Notes: generated by a model not told the origin, from the sequence alone. Positions 1-9,963 are shown, numbered from the stretch's first letter. The stretch: DNA of 37,518 nucleotides from Ferruginibacter sp. (GCA_025350645.1 JANXXM010000138.1:1-37518), one strand, 5' to 3'. Numbers and translations are program-made.

Positions 1-134
1 CCCGCCAAATAAAAGGAAATAGAACCGATGCTGATATAAGCCACAGCATACGCAATACTATATTTAGCATTACCACTTTGCCACCTATGCGGTAAAAAAT
101 TATAAACTTATTTATTTAATTAAAATTTATAAAA

Positions 135-695
135 ATGAAAATTTTTAAACTGCTCATAATAATTATTGCATGTGCAAATATTTTTGCAGCCTGCAAAAAA
201 GACAAAGCAATTAGCGAACTTGATAAACTACCCGCTGCTACACAAACAGGTGCGAACACTTTTGGTTGTCTAGTTAATGGAAAATCATTTATTCCTGACA
301 ATGGGTGTAAATATTTATGTACACCAGCATTTAGGTCTTATTACGATAATTCCAATGGAGGTACGTTTTCAATAAAGGCAGATTTAACAAGCCCTGCGCA
401 GTCTTATGATATGTATATTGGATTTGGTGTAGATAATTTTACTTCTGTTAAAACCTATAACATAGGAAATACTTCTTCTACTATAGGAATTACATATTGG
501 AATTATAAAGAACAAAATTCAAATTGTACAACTTTTTTTGGGAATGATACGACCTTAATTAGAACGGGTTTTATAAAGGTTGAAAAAATTGATTTAATAA
601 ACGGAATAATTTCAGGCCGTTTTGAATTTACTATCAAAAAGAATGGTTGTGAGACGATAAATATTAGTGAAGGCAGGTTCGATGCCAAATTATAA
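135..695 (+). CDS. small outer-membrane lipoprotein (DUF6252-like)
   Basis: A 186-residue protein with a lipoprotein signal peptide: charged start, Ile-rich core and an FAAC lipobox with the lipidated Cys at residue 20, followed by KKDK. It is therefore probably anchored in a membrane facing the periplasm or cell surface. The mature part begins with a Thr/Ala-rich linker and then TFGCLVNGKSFIP, an opening typical of small Bacteroidota lipoproteins of the DUF6252 kind; the rest looks like beta strands with four further Cys. No catalytic motif is visible and the function is unknown. The next gene starts 17 bases downstream on the same strand, so the two are probably co-transcribed and the lipoprotein may accompany the secreted hydrolase. 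The family assignment is from memory of the N-terminal motif and is tentative. Confidence 0.75.
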   Translation: MKIFKLLIIIIACANIFAACKKDKAISELDKLPAATQTGANTFGCLVNGKSFIPDNGCKYLCTPAFRSYYDNSNGGTFSIKADLTSPAQSYDMYIGFGVDNFTSVKTYNIGNTSSTIGITYWNYKEQNSNCTTFFGNDTTLIRTGFIKVEKIDLINGIISGRFEFTIKKNGCETINISEGRFDAKL

Positions 696-712
696 AACTT
701 AAAACAAAAAAT

Positions 713-1960
713 ATGAAACAAATTATACTAGTCTTAGTAGTAACACTACTAAGCATGCAAATATTTGCGCAAAATAGCGAAGCCGCCGTGCAAGCTCAAT
801 TAAATAGTATCTTTTCCAACATTGACAAAAGCCAAATACCAAGCGGCTATTTAAGTGAATATGGTGGAGACTTTGTAGAAAAAAGATTATATAATGGCGT
901 TTTAAGTGATAGCAATTTTATTACAAACAAAACAGGTTTTAATTTTTTGTATAATGATATTGCTACTGCTCGTATTTATACAAACGCACCTACAATGATT
1001 AGTATTGATAGCGTAAATGCATTAATTGATGCCGCACCCTTAAACACAGCTACCCCTTTAATATTTTTAACGGCACAGTATAGCACTTTAAATGAAAATG
1101 CAGTAAACAATGGTTATTTTACTATACAAAATAATCAATTGTTTGATGCTACTTATAACCCTGCTCGAAATGATCGGGTTAGTTTTAAATATATTTTCAA
1201 TCAGGCTTTTGCAGCGGTACCCACTGAAACAGTTAGTAAAATAAAAGGGGCTATAAGTTTAACGTTTAACCCAACATTGTTTTTTACAAACAGCAATCAA
1301 AATATAACCCAGGTTTGGATAGATTTTTTAGACGGGCAAGGCTATAATGAAATAATAACAAATGGTAGCATTACTAAATATTACGCCGATAGCAGTGGTG
1401 ATAAAAAATTTAATATTAAAGTGCACTGCAGCAATGGCAATATTTTTTATAGCACAAGCCAACAATATGTGCAAATAAATGAAACATTAAATGTATCTGC
1501 GTCACGTTATTCCGTGTTTGATCAAAATGGACTAGATAATCCTGCTTATACAATACAAACAGGTAATAACCAGTTCAGTAAAGTTTATATTCGTTACAGT
1601 GCAAAAAGACCTGCGGGACCTTTACATAATAAAATAGTAAAACCATTTATTGTTGTTGAAGGATATGATATACATGATGTAGCACCAGATTTGGCAAAAG
1701 AAAATTATGATGTAAATAAATTAATAAAGGAGTGGGATAAATTAACGACTCCTCCTTCAAGTTATGATCTTAATGCAAACTTAGATGATATAGCAGGTTA
1801 TGATTTAATTTTTGTAGATTATTATACTATGGATGCCATTCCTAATAACGCAAGAATGTTTGAAAATGTTTTAAATTGGGTAAATGCAAATAAAGTAAAT
1901 AACGCAGCTGGTGTGAGGGAACAAAATGTTGTAATGGGGATTAGTATGGGGGGTTGGTAA
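713..1960 (+). pseudogene. secreted alpha/beta-hydrolase (lipase-like), N-terminal part, cut by a frameshift
   Basis: 415 codons: Sec signal peptide (MKQIILVLVVTLLSMQIFAQ), a beta-rich N-terminal region of about 300 residues, then an alpha/beta-hydrolase core from about residue 310 (KPFIVVEGYDIHD). It ends in GISMGGW-stop at 1958-1960. GISMGG is a G-x-S-x-G nucleophile elbow with the putative catalytic Ser at residue 411. The reading continues in the -1 frame directly after this point (LVTRYSLAQM), exactly what follows the elbow in related hydrolases. The break lies on a run of six G (1948-1953); one more G would restore a single ORF of about 1090 codons ending at 3984. As written, this half cannot fold into a complete hydrolase. 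Whether it is a mutation, phase-variable slippage, programmed frameshifting or a base-calling error cannot be decided from one sequence. Confidence 0.8.
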
Positions 1961-3984
1961 CCCGCTACTCCCTTGCACAAATGACAAAAGAAAATAAAAT
2001 GACGGAAACCCGTTTATTAATTACTCAGGATAGCCCACACCAAGGTGGAAATATACCTATAGGAATGCAATTTTTCCTCTATGATTTTGGAGCCATGAAA
2101 ATTGGCGGCTTCAAAATAGGCAAACAAAGCAACCAATTAAAACAGTTTTATACATTGAATGATCAACCTGCTACTCAAAGCCAGCTTATTTTAAGGGTTA
2201 CAGATGCGGATGGCAATTACAGTACCAATAGCTTCTTGGCACCTAATGGCCCTTATAGGCAAATGGTAGATTTTTCGATCTCAGACCCTTCTCCTGCTTA
2301 TCAATTTAAAGCAGTATCTCAGGGAAGTCAGTGTGGCGTATGGGTAATGCCTACTAATACAACATTCATAGATTACTCGGATAATATTTCGAAACTACAG
2401 GTCATTTTCGGGATATTAACTTCAGCAAAATACAAACTCACCGCAAATATAAAAGCCTTGCCAGATTTAGGAAGTACAAATATTTCTGCATACTCTAAAA
2501 TGGAGAGAAATATCAGGTTTTTTTTCGGTCTTTTAGGCACAGGGTGGAAGACTACATATGAATATACCAGACCTTCACCGCAGAATATAACTCCTTGGGA
2601 TTGTGTGCCTGGGAGTACGCAATCAATTTCAGGTCGAAACGGCAGTTTTGGCGATAATTCTTTAGAACCTTCTGTTAATTCGAGCCATACTTTTTTTGGG
2701 AACGTATGGCGGGCAATTCTCTTCCCATTAGTGCATGTCCGTACAGACTTTACTGTTTCATATCAACAGGATTTATTCTCTTTTGTGCCTATAAACAGTT
2801 CATTAGATATTGCAAATGCTGATATTAACACATTCAATAGAACGCACATTTTTTCTGCAGATGGATTAGCCGGAAGTAGGAGTATGAAATATATTGCACA
2901 GGAAAAATTCACTAATGTAATAAGTGGCATGTCTGTTAATTTTTATAACAAAAATCACACAGACTTTTCCAAAAGAAATGCAACTTTTATTTACAATGAA
3001 ATGGAGCCGCCACCAATTCCACCTAATACAGATTGCGATGATATTTGCTCTAATTTAATCAAGATTGATGGCTTGGATAATTTATGTATTTCAGGTACTT
3101 ACACAATCCCATACCTTCCAAGTTATATAACTGTTACTTGGTCATCATCAAATACAAATGTGGCTACAGTAACTCAAAATGGTAATACAGCAACTGTTAC
3201 GCAGGTTACTAGTGGCCCTTTTACGCTTACAGCTACTTTAAATTTTAACGGTGGTAATAATTGTAACATTCCTCAAAGCCTTACAAAATTAATTTATACT
3301 GGCTTGCCATATTTTGGAGCAACATATAAAGACGGTAGAGTTAGTGGTAATCCTGTAGCTATATATTTTCCAAATCAAGGGAATAATAATCTATTCAACA
3401 ATGTTTGTATCGGATATAATGGGATACCAAATGTTTACATTGATGCACAACCATCAGGTTCAAATAATATTTCTTGGAGTGTACCAAGTGGGTACGCAAC
3501 AACTGCATTTAGTTTATATACAGGATATGGCAATAGGGCTTATTTTGCTTGGAATTATGGTGGCGCAACACCTCCAGGTTATATCCAAGCAAGTGTGAGC
3601 AATGGTTGTGGAACTTTTAGTCAAATATTTGCATTCAAACAGATAAATTGTAATCCTACAGGAGGCGATCCCTGCGGCTACGCAAAAGAAGTAAATTATT
3701 ATACGATTTCTCCAAATCCTGCAACTGATATTATTAACATAGGCACCACGAACAGACCTCCCCCAATAAATTGTAATGGATTAAGGGCTCTAAATGGTAA
3801 TAATGGAGTCATTTTTTCACAAGTTAATATTTACAACCATTTGGGTACGATAATCAAATCTTATAGGACAATAAATGCAAAAACTGCATCTATTAAAGTC
3901 GGGAATTTAATTACAGGAAGTTATTTAGTTGAAATTATACAGGGAGACTATATTGAGAAACAACAATTAATTATTCAAAAATAA
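1954..3984 (+). pseudogene. secreted alpha/beta-hydrolase, C-terminal part with Ig-like and type IX sorting domains
   Basis: Continuation of the split hydrolase; the open frame begins at TTG 1954 (LVTRYSLAQM) and has no convincing start of its own. It carries the rest of the hydrolase core (TQDSPHQGGNIP, a possible His region), a long central segment, a bacterial Ig-like stretch at about residues 385-430 (VTWSSSNTNVATVTQNG), a Cys-rich linker, and a C-terminal domain of about 85 residues beginning TISPNPATDIINIG and ending in YIEKQQLIIQK. That last domain is a type A sorting signal of the Por/type IX system, so the intact protein would be exported to the cell surface or medium. A strong intrinsic terminator follows at 3994. 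Base use is like that of the upstream half, which supports one gene. Confidence 0.8.
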
Positions 3985-3993
3985 AATTAATCG

Positions 3994-4019
3994 AAAGGGT
4001 TGCAAGATTGCAACCCTTT
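3994..4019 (+). terminator. intrinsic terminator after the secreted hydrolase
   Basis: Perfect 12-bp inverted repeat (AAAGGGTTGCAA / TTGCAACCCTTT) separated by two bases and running into T residues, ten bases after the stop codon at 3984. It closes the lipoprotein-hydrolase transcription unit. Confidence 0.85.
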
Positions 4020-4283
4020 TTAAAAAGTAGATTAAAGTAAAGCCCCCCCGTGGCTTCCCACAACATGCGGTTTGGCAAAAGTGGAAACATGGTATACCAA
4101 TGAGCATTTGTAATGCTGTTCAGCTTTTGTACGGCAGGACTTTTTCAATTTAGCTTTTACTTGTTATCTTCAACTTCAGTTTTTTAATGGGCTTTGGTTC
4201 CAGCTGACGGAATTCTAATTTCCCAATAACGCCTTGCCCTAATCGTTGGTTGCAATACAGAAACAGTAATAAATTTGTTGAAT
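4020..4283. other. gene-free stretch, possible cassette-junction or dispersed repeat
   Basis: No ORF and no terminator. It is richer in GC than its surroundings in places (GCCCCCCCGTGGC, ATGCGGTTTGGCAAAAGTGG) and ends just before the start codon of a small membrane-protein gene. From memory it resembles non-coding stretches that recur in front of small hypothetical genes in Bacteroidota genomes; this could not be checked here. Confidence 0.3.
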
Positions 4284-4862
4284 ATGGCAAACAAAAAAAC
4301 AGAACTTGATAATCATTCTGGTGGACTATTATTGATGATTATTTTTACTACTGTTTGGACAATTTTATCAGAGATATTTTTCAATAATTCAGACCATAGA
4401 ATTACTGCCGTTTTTTTTGGGATAATAATCGCATACTTTATTTACTCCTATCTTAAATTAATTAAAAATAGAAAAGTAATGCCAGAAATTCAAGTTATAA
4501 GAAATCCCAAAAAAGAAAAATGATTTTATGCAGTATTTGCTTTAGAAGGAGTCGCAATCTTCATAGTTCAAAATATTTTAGTAAATATTCATAAAGAAAA
4601 TCTTAGTATTTGTTCCATTGCCCTTATAGTAGGACTTCATTTTATTCCATTAGCGAAAGTGTTTGATAGAAAATTTGATTACTGTATAGGAATTTGGACA
4701 TCACTAATTGCTACTATTGGATTAATACTTATCCTAAAAAATCAATTTAATTACAAAATAGTAAATGCATTTGTATGTATTGGTTGTGCTTTATCTACAA
4801 CTATGTACGGGCTCAAAAAAGTTAGGGATGGTAACAACTTTTTAAAAAGAACTCAATCTTAA
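4284..4862 (+). pseudogene. multi-pass membrane protein interrupted by an in-frame TGA
   Basis: Reading from ATG 4284 gives 79 codons (SGGLLLMIIFTTVWTI, then a second hydrophobic segment) up to TGA at 4521-4523. The same frame then stays open for 112 more codons to TAA at 4860-4862, beginning FYAVFALEGVAIF and containing about four further hydrophobic helices. The two parts together (about 192 codons) look like one small membrane protein, resembling the DUF7010 type in general shape. The second part has no good start near its beginning (first candidate GTG 4659, which would drop two helices), so independent translation is unlikely. The stop could derive from TGG (Trp) by one transition. Function unknown. 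TTG 4275 is an alternative start but has no advantage. Confidence 0.65.
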
Positions 4863-5291
4863 AAATAGGATTGAGTTTATTTGCTGTTTTATTGATCATA
4901 CTAAAGCATATAAGAAATTCGGATTCAAGCAATATCCGGGATCATCGCTCATTTCATTTGATACAACAGTATTTATTTTGTACCAGGCTATAGCTATATG
5001 TTAAGCAACCATGCTGATTTATGTTTTTTTTATAAGGGTATTACAAATGATCCCTTTCAAAGATTACATGATCTACTTTTAAGGAAAAGCTAAATTGAAT
5101 TAAATACAAAACAATTTATATGAAAGCACTTTTAAAAATAACTGAAAATAAAGTACGCAGAAAAAAATATTTTTTGAAGTACCTAAACTTCTAACTACCA
5201 AAATCAATACTATTATTTGAATATATTTTGGTAATGGTTTCAGCAAAAATAAAAACAGGATAAATCGGAGAGATTCCAAGTTATCCTGTAC
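4863..5291. other. gene-free stretch
   Basis: AT-rich, with stops in all frames. I see no RNA gene, terminator or repeat here apart from the tRNA gene that begins at 5292 on the other strand. Confidence 0.5.
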
Positions 5292-5365
5292 TGGTTGGGT
5301 TACCAGGGTTCGAACCTAGACAAACAGAATCAAAATCTGTTGTGCTACCGTTACACCATAACCCA
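5292..5365 (-). tRNA. tRNA-Gln (anticodon TTG)
   Basis: On the minus strand a complete cloverleaf can be drawn: acceptor stem TGGGTTA/TAACCCA, a D arm containing GGTAGCAC, anticodon stem ACAGA/TCTGT around the loop TTTTGAT (anticodon TTG, reads CAA/CAG), and a T arm with GGTTCGAACC. Discriminator A and a genome-encoded CCA (5292-5294) follow. It stands alone, downstream of cphA. Confidence 0.95.
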
Positions 5366-5483
5366 ATCTTTAATAACGTTTTTATTTGGATTGCAAAAAT
5401 AGGGGTTTTAAAAAAAAAGGCAAAGTATTTCTCACTATTATTTTTTATTTAAAATCATTGTTAAAATATGTAAATGAAAAAAT

Positions 5484-5505
5484 GAAACCTGGTATTAAAG
5501 GTTTC
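5484..5505 (-). terminator. terminator after cphA
   Basis: Inverted repeat GAAACCT/AGGTTTC with an 8-base loop, starting 8 bases past the cphA stop. T-runs lie on both sides (ATTTTTTC on the minus strand, TTTTT on the plus strand), so it could act in both directions. Confidence 0.65.
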
Positions 5506-5512
5506 TTTTTAT

Positions 5513-8134
5513 CTATTCCTCGTCCTCCTTCTCTTTCAACCCTTTTATAAGATCCAGTGCCTCGGTAACAACATCGCACATTATTGTAATAAGTGAGCCA
5601 GGTTTAGCCGTATTATAAGCATACATAATAGCTTCTTTCTCATTTAAAATAACCATTACAGGTATGTCTTTTTGTTTATTTGCATTAATACCCTCTACCA
5701 GCAATCCCACAATATTTTCTGCTGTGCGGCCACGCAGGTGCCTGTCCTGCCGTATAATAATTTCATCAAAATACATTGCGGATATTGCACCCAGTTCTCT
5801 TATATCTTCATCTCTCCTGTCACCAGTACCACTTATAATTCCTACTTTGGGTGTGCCCTCCAACTTGCTCACAAAATCGCACAGTAATTGCAGCCCTGCC
5901 GGGTTGTGTGCAAAATCTGCCAGAAACTGAAAGTGTTTAAACTGAAATAAATTGAGCCGGCCGGGGGTAAGTGTAGGTGATGGAATAAAAGTTTCTAGTG
6001 CCAGTTTAATATCGGATACACTTATTTTTTTAAACAAGTAAGTGGCCAGTATAGATGGCAGTGTATTCATTACATTGTGCAGCGCTTTACCACCGAAAGT
6101 TATGGGTATTTCCGATACTTTTTGTACCCTTATCTTCCAGGTACCTTTCATAATGGTAACATAGCCATTTTCAAAAACTGAGGCAAGCCCGCCAGCTTTG
6201 CAATGTTTTACTATGCGTGGATTATTTTCATCCATACTAAACAAGGCAACATTGCATTTGAGTTCTTTGCGCATGTTGTACACAAGGTCATCATCAGCAT
6301 TTAAAATTGCATAACCATGTTTAAAAACAGTTTCTGGCACTACCGCTTTTACTCTGGCCATTTGCTCCAGCGTATCTATACCACCCAGCCCCATGTGGTC
6401 CGATGTTACATTAGTTACAATAGCAATATCGCAATTTCTAAAAGTAAGCCCGTTTCTTAATATGCCTCCTCTTGCACTTTCCAGCACAGCAAAATCTACG
6501 GTAGGGTCTTTTAATACAAACTGTGCAGATTGTGGCCCTGTGCAATCTCCTTTCATCATAAGCTGATTTTGTATGTATACCCCATCGCTGGTTGTATATC
6601 CTACTTTATACCCTGCGGTTTTTGCAATATGCGCTACCAGTCGGCTGGTGGTGGTTTTACCATTGGTGCCTGTTATGGCTACAATCGGTATTCTCCCGTT
6701 GTTTTCTTTAGGAAAAAGCATATCAATAACCGGCTCTGCTACATTTCTTGCAATACCTTCACTCGGCTCTATGTGCATGCGAAAACCCGGTGCTGCATTC
6801 ACTTCCAGCACAGCTCCACCATTTTCTGTAATGGGTACTTTAAGGTTGGGAGCCATTATATCTATTCCACAAATATCCAAACCAATAATTTTGCTTATGC
6901 GCTCTGCCATAAAAATATTGGTGGGGTGTACTTCATCCGTTACATCAGTACTGGTGCCTCCTGTACTAAGGTTGGCCGTAGGTTTTACGAGCACTTGTTC
7001 TCCTTTGCCGGGTATGGTTTCTAGTGTGTAACCTTTATCATCCAGCATTTTTTTGGTAAACTCGTCTATCTTAATCTGTGTAAGCACTTTCTCGTGCCCG
7101 TAGCCACGGCGTTCATCTTTGTTTGTTTCTTCTATAAGCCATTGTATGGTATGCTGGCCATCGCCCATTACTGCAGCAGGTGTGCGCAAAGCAGCACATA
7201 TAAATTTATTATTTATGCAAAGCAATCTAAAATCGAAGCCGGTTATAAACTTTTCTACGATAACGCTGCGGCCATATTTTTGTGCAGCTTCCAAAGCCAC
7301 CAATGCCTGTTCATAATTAATAATATTGGTGGTGGCCCCTTTGCCATGGTTTCCGTTTAATGGTTTTAAAACACATGGGTAACCAATGCTGGCGATAGCA
7401 CTTTTTAGTTCATCTGCTGCTCTTATTATAGAACCCTTGGGTACTGGTATTTGTGCACTATCCAGCAGGTTTTTTGTGTCGTCTTTATCGCCTGCAAGGT
7501 CTACTGCTATGCAACTGGTAGTGCCTGCAATGGTGGCACGTATTCTTTGCTGGTTTATACCATAACCCAGTTGCACCAGGCTGCTTTTATTTAACCGTAT
7601 AAAGGGTATTCCTCTTTTTGCAGCTTCTTCTACAATGCTTCCTGTGCTAGGTCCTAGCCGGGTTTCTTCCCGCAGCTCACGCATTATCTGCACATCTTCT
7701 GTAAGGTCATACTCATTACCAGCTATAAGTGCTTCGCAAATTTTAAAAGCAGCTTTTGCAGCATATACTCCTACTGCTTCTTCCATATAATCAAACACCA
7801 CATAATACTCTCCTTTTTTACCCGTGCCACGGGTGCGGCCAAAGCCCATATCCATACCTGCAAGGGTTTGCAGTTCCAGTGCTATATGCTCCATTACATG
7901 CCCCATCCACGTACCTTCATCTACCCTTTCAAAAAAACCACCTGGCTTTAATTCGCTGCAGCGGTGCTCATACAAACTGGGTAATAATTTTTCTAAATTC
8001 TTCCTAAAACCGGGTATTTTATTAGTAGGCTGCTCTTCCATTTCTTCTAAATCTATCATCATCTGTATAAGCTTGCCACGCCTAACGCTCCAGTAATTAG
8101 GTCCTCTCAGTGTTTTTATTTCTAAAATTTTCAT
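5513..8134 (-). CDS. cphA: cyanophycin synthetase
   Basis: 873 residues, the usual length for CphA, which polymerises aspartate and arginine into cyanophycin (multi-L-arginyl-poly-L-aspartate), a cytoplasmic nitrogen reserve, using ATP. Domains in order: N-terminal domain (1-160), ATP-grasp domain (about 220-470; VLKPLNGNHGKG near 255, VLEVNAAPGF near 442) that adds Asp, and a Mur-ligase-like domain (from about 480; P-loop AITGTNGKTTT at 486-496, DFAHNPAG, SGTGDRRDEDIRELG) that adds Arg. All the motifs I know are present and the frame is intact. The ATG at 8134 gives the standard N-terminus MKILEIKTLRGPNYWS. A cyanophycinase gene (cphB), often next to cphA, is not in this window. The gene has its own terminator and a 193-bp gap upstream, so it is probably transcribed alone. 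Confidence 0.95.
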   Translation of the reverse strand: MKILEIKTLRGPNYWSVRRGKLIQMMIDLEEMEEQPTNKIPGFRKNLEKLLPSLYEHRCSELKPGGFFERVDEGTWMGHVMEHIALELQTLAGMDMGFGRTRGTGKKGEYYVVFDYMEEAVGVYAAKAAFKICEALIAGNEYDLTEDVQIMRELREETRLGPSTGSIVEEAAKRGIPFIRLNKSSLVQLGYGINQQRIRATIAGTTSCIAVDLAGDKDDTKNLLDSAQIPVPKGSIIRAADELKSAIASIGYPCVLKPLNGNHGKGATTNIINYEQALVALEAAQKYGRSVIVEKFITGFDFRLLCINNKFICAALRTPAAVMGDGQHTIQWLIEETNKDERRGYGHEKVLTQIKIDEFTKKMLDDKGYTLETIPGKGEQVLVKPTANLSTGGTSTDVTDEVHPTNIFMAERISKIIGLDICGIDIMAPNLKVPITENGGAVLEVNAAPGFRMHIEPSEGIARNVAEPVIDMLFPKENNGRIPIVAITGTNGKTTTSRLVAHIAKTAGYKVGYTTSDGVYIQNQLMMKGDCTGPQSAQFVLKDPTVDFAVLESARGGILRNGLTFRNCDIAIVTNVTSDHMGLGGIDTLEQMARVKAVVPETVFKHGYAILNADDDLVYNMRKELKCNVALFSMDENNPRIVKHCKAGGLASVFENGYVTIMKGTWKIRVQKVSEIPITFGGKALHNVMNTLPSILATYLFKKISVSDIKLALETFIPSPTLTPGRLNLFQFKHFQFLADFAHNPAGLQLLCDFVSKLEGTPKVGIISGTGDRRDEDIRELGAISAMYFDEIIIRQDRHLRGRTAENIVGLLVEGINANKQKDIPVMVILNEKEAIMYAYNTAKPGSLITIMCDVVTEALDLIKGLKEKEDEE

Positions 8135-8327
8135 TCGCTGTAAGTTAATGTTGATAGTGTTTTCTCTAAAACAGGAAATTAGTTAAATGAACTTGTATTT
8201 CAAAATGAAAATGGGTAAAGAGCAGCTATTATTTTACCCTTATGATAAAGTAATATGCATTTTTAATAATAATACCCGGAGCTAAACATTAATGCTGTAT
8301 TATTCTATTTAAAAAATGTACAAATAT

Positions 8328-9539
8328 TTACAGCAGAGAATAAAATAAGCCATTTGGCTTTATGTAGATAGCGTTATTCTTAAAGTCAATGATGGTATTG
8401 AAACGCTTCAATAAATTATTTCCAATATTTTCATTGTTTGCAACACCTGCAGGGTCTTTTTCGTTTATAGACACGGGAATATTGTACATGTAGTATTTGC
8501 CTAATTTTAATAGCGGAAGCAATACACGCTGCTGTTTAAATGGCAGGCCACTACTGCCTTTAGAAGAAGTTTGTCCTATATTTTCCATCTTATTTTTTAA
8601 ACTGTTTTGTGCTGCATATTTTTCCCCAATAATAATGTTTCCATTGGACCCTGTATCAAAATCGAACCAACCCTCGGTTTCTTCTTCGTTTACAACCATT
8701 ATACCTTTTATAGAGGGTATGCCATCTGTCATCTTCATATCCAGCCTGCTGTATTGCGAAGAAAGTGAAGGCATTTTTTCATATAATAAAATTTGCTTAG
8801 TATCGTAATTAATCTCCACTATTTTATTTTCAAAACTTACCCAACTTAAAACCATATCAAAAGAAAAACCTTTATAATCTATTGCCAGTAGTGGTACATT
8901 CATCCAGGTTAAATTTCCTATTGCTATGGTATTTCTTAAACTGTGCTGCACATTTACTTTACCATCAGAGCCAACATTGTCCTGTGTTCCATCTATTTTT
9001 AATTTTACCTTAGTATTTATTAGAGATGCTGTTATTACGTTCATTCCTGCACCAGTGTCAAATAAAAAATCCAGTGTATCGGAGTTGTTTACTATTCCTT
9101 TTAAATGAATTCCGTTGTCTTTACCAATATCAAAATGAAGGGTATCAATACCGTTTTTATTCTTTCCTGTTTTTGTACTGTAAAATAATTTTGGTGTAAG
9201 AGATGGTTCAGTGCCGGCAGCAGTATTTATTTGGGTAAAGGCAGAATCTTTTCCATTTAATACAATTACAAAGTCATATTTTTTATTTGCCTTTACTAAA
9301 AAAGATATGGAATCAATATCAGAATAGAAGGTAATTTTTTGCTCTTTTACAAAAGCGTTTGGTACAAATACATCTGGCCTTGCTTGGGGCGAAACATTCC
9401 ATATATTTTCATAAATAAAGTCACCTTCCTTAATAGTTACAACACTAGCAATTGCTTTTAATAACGGCAGGGATTTTTGAGCAAATACACTGTTCAAATT
9501 AATAGTAACAATTAAAAAAAGTAAGAAATTTTTAAGCAT
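8328..9539 (-). CDS. exported aspartyl protease (two DTG motifs)
   Basis: 403 residues with a Sec signal peptide (cleavage near NSVFAQ, residue 21). Two retropepsin-type active-site motifs are visible: FLFDTGAGMNVI (Asp161) and WFDFDTGSNGNIII (Asp295). One chain therefore carries both lobes of an aspartic protease, and it should act in the periplasm or at the cell surface. The first 130 residues lack a recognisable domain. Its start overlaps the stop of the VOC gene by 8 bases (9532-9539), so it is translationally coupled as the last gene of the ArsR-headed operon. Substrate unknown. An aspartyl protease at the end of an ArsR/SRPBCC/VOC operon is unexpected; it may simply share the promoter. 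Confidence 0.85.
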   Translation of the reverse strand: MLKNFLLFLIVTINLNSVFAQKSLPLLKAIASVVTIKEGDFIYENIWNVSPQARPDVFVPNAFVKEQKITFYSDIDSISFLVKANKKYDFVIVLNGKDSAFTQINTAAGTEPSLTPKLFYSTKTGKNKNGIDTLHFDIGKDNGIHLKGIVNNSDTLDFLFDTGAGMNVITASLINTKVKLKIDGTQDNVGSDGKVNVQHSLRNTIAIGNLTWMNVPLLAIDYKGFSFDMVLSWVSFENKIVEINYDTKQILLYEKMPSLSSQYSRLDMKMTDGIPSIKGIMVVNEEETEGWFDFDTGSNGNIIIGEKYAAQNSLKNKMENIGQTSSKGSSGLPFKQQRVLLPLLKLGKYYMYNIPVSINEKDPAGVANNENIGNNLLKRFNTIIDFKNNAIYIKPNGLFYSLL

Positions 9540-9963
9540 ATTTTGAGGTAAATTCCACTATCCATTCAATACCATATTTGTCTCTAAAACATCCAAAATA
9601 TAAACCCCAGGGGCTATCGCCAATAGGTCCTTCTATTTGTCCTCCTGCTGAAAGTCCACTAAATAATTTGTCTGCTTCTTCTTTACTTTCTGCAGTTATT
9701 ACAATTTTACTTCTGTTCTCATTTTCATTTGTTTTTCCCATAATTGCCGGAACATCATTTGCCATAAGCATATTACTTTTACCTATTGGTAAAGCAATAT
9801 GCATAATTTTATTTTCTTCATTTTCCGCTACCGCAAATTCAGGACTTGCAAGGTCTTTAAAACGAATAATCTTTGCAAACTCTCCGCCAAATACTGATTT
9901 GTAAAAGGTAAATGCTTCTTCGGCGTTTCCGTTAAAGTTGATGTGAGGATTGATGAGTGTCAT
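9532..9963 (-). CDS. PhnB-like VOC (glyoxalase-fold) protein
   Basis: 143 residues, the usual length of the PhnB/3-demethylubiquinone methyltransferase-like branch of the vicinal-oxygen-chelate superfamily. It begins INPHINFNGNAEEAFTFYKSVFGGEF and ends in WGLYFGCFRDKYGIEWIVEF, the two ends of the paired beta-alpha-beta-beta-beta modules. The enzymatic role of this branch is mostly unknown. It is in an operon between the small alpha/beta protein (49-base gap) and the aspartyl protease (8-base overlap). ArsR-SRPBCC-VOC gene groups are common in soil Bacteroidota, which supports a shared regulatory unit. Confidence 0.88.
   Translation of the reverse strand: MTLINPHINFNGNAEEAFTFYKSVFGGEFAKIIRFKDLASPEFAVAENEENKIMHIALPIGKSNMLMANDVPAIMGKTNENENRSKIVITAESKEEADKLFSGLSAGGQIEGPIGDSPWGLYFGCFRDKYGIEWIVEFTSKYA

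Noticed and set aside
1-134. Partial gene at the left edge of the window
   Set aside because: No open frame with protein-like composition reaches the edge; only AT-rich upstream sequence is visible.
6530-7031. Long plus-strand frames opposite cphA
   Set aside because: They are antisense shadows of a well-conserved gene, with unlikely composition and no start signals.
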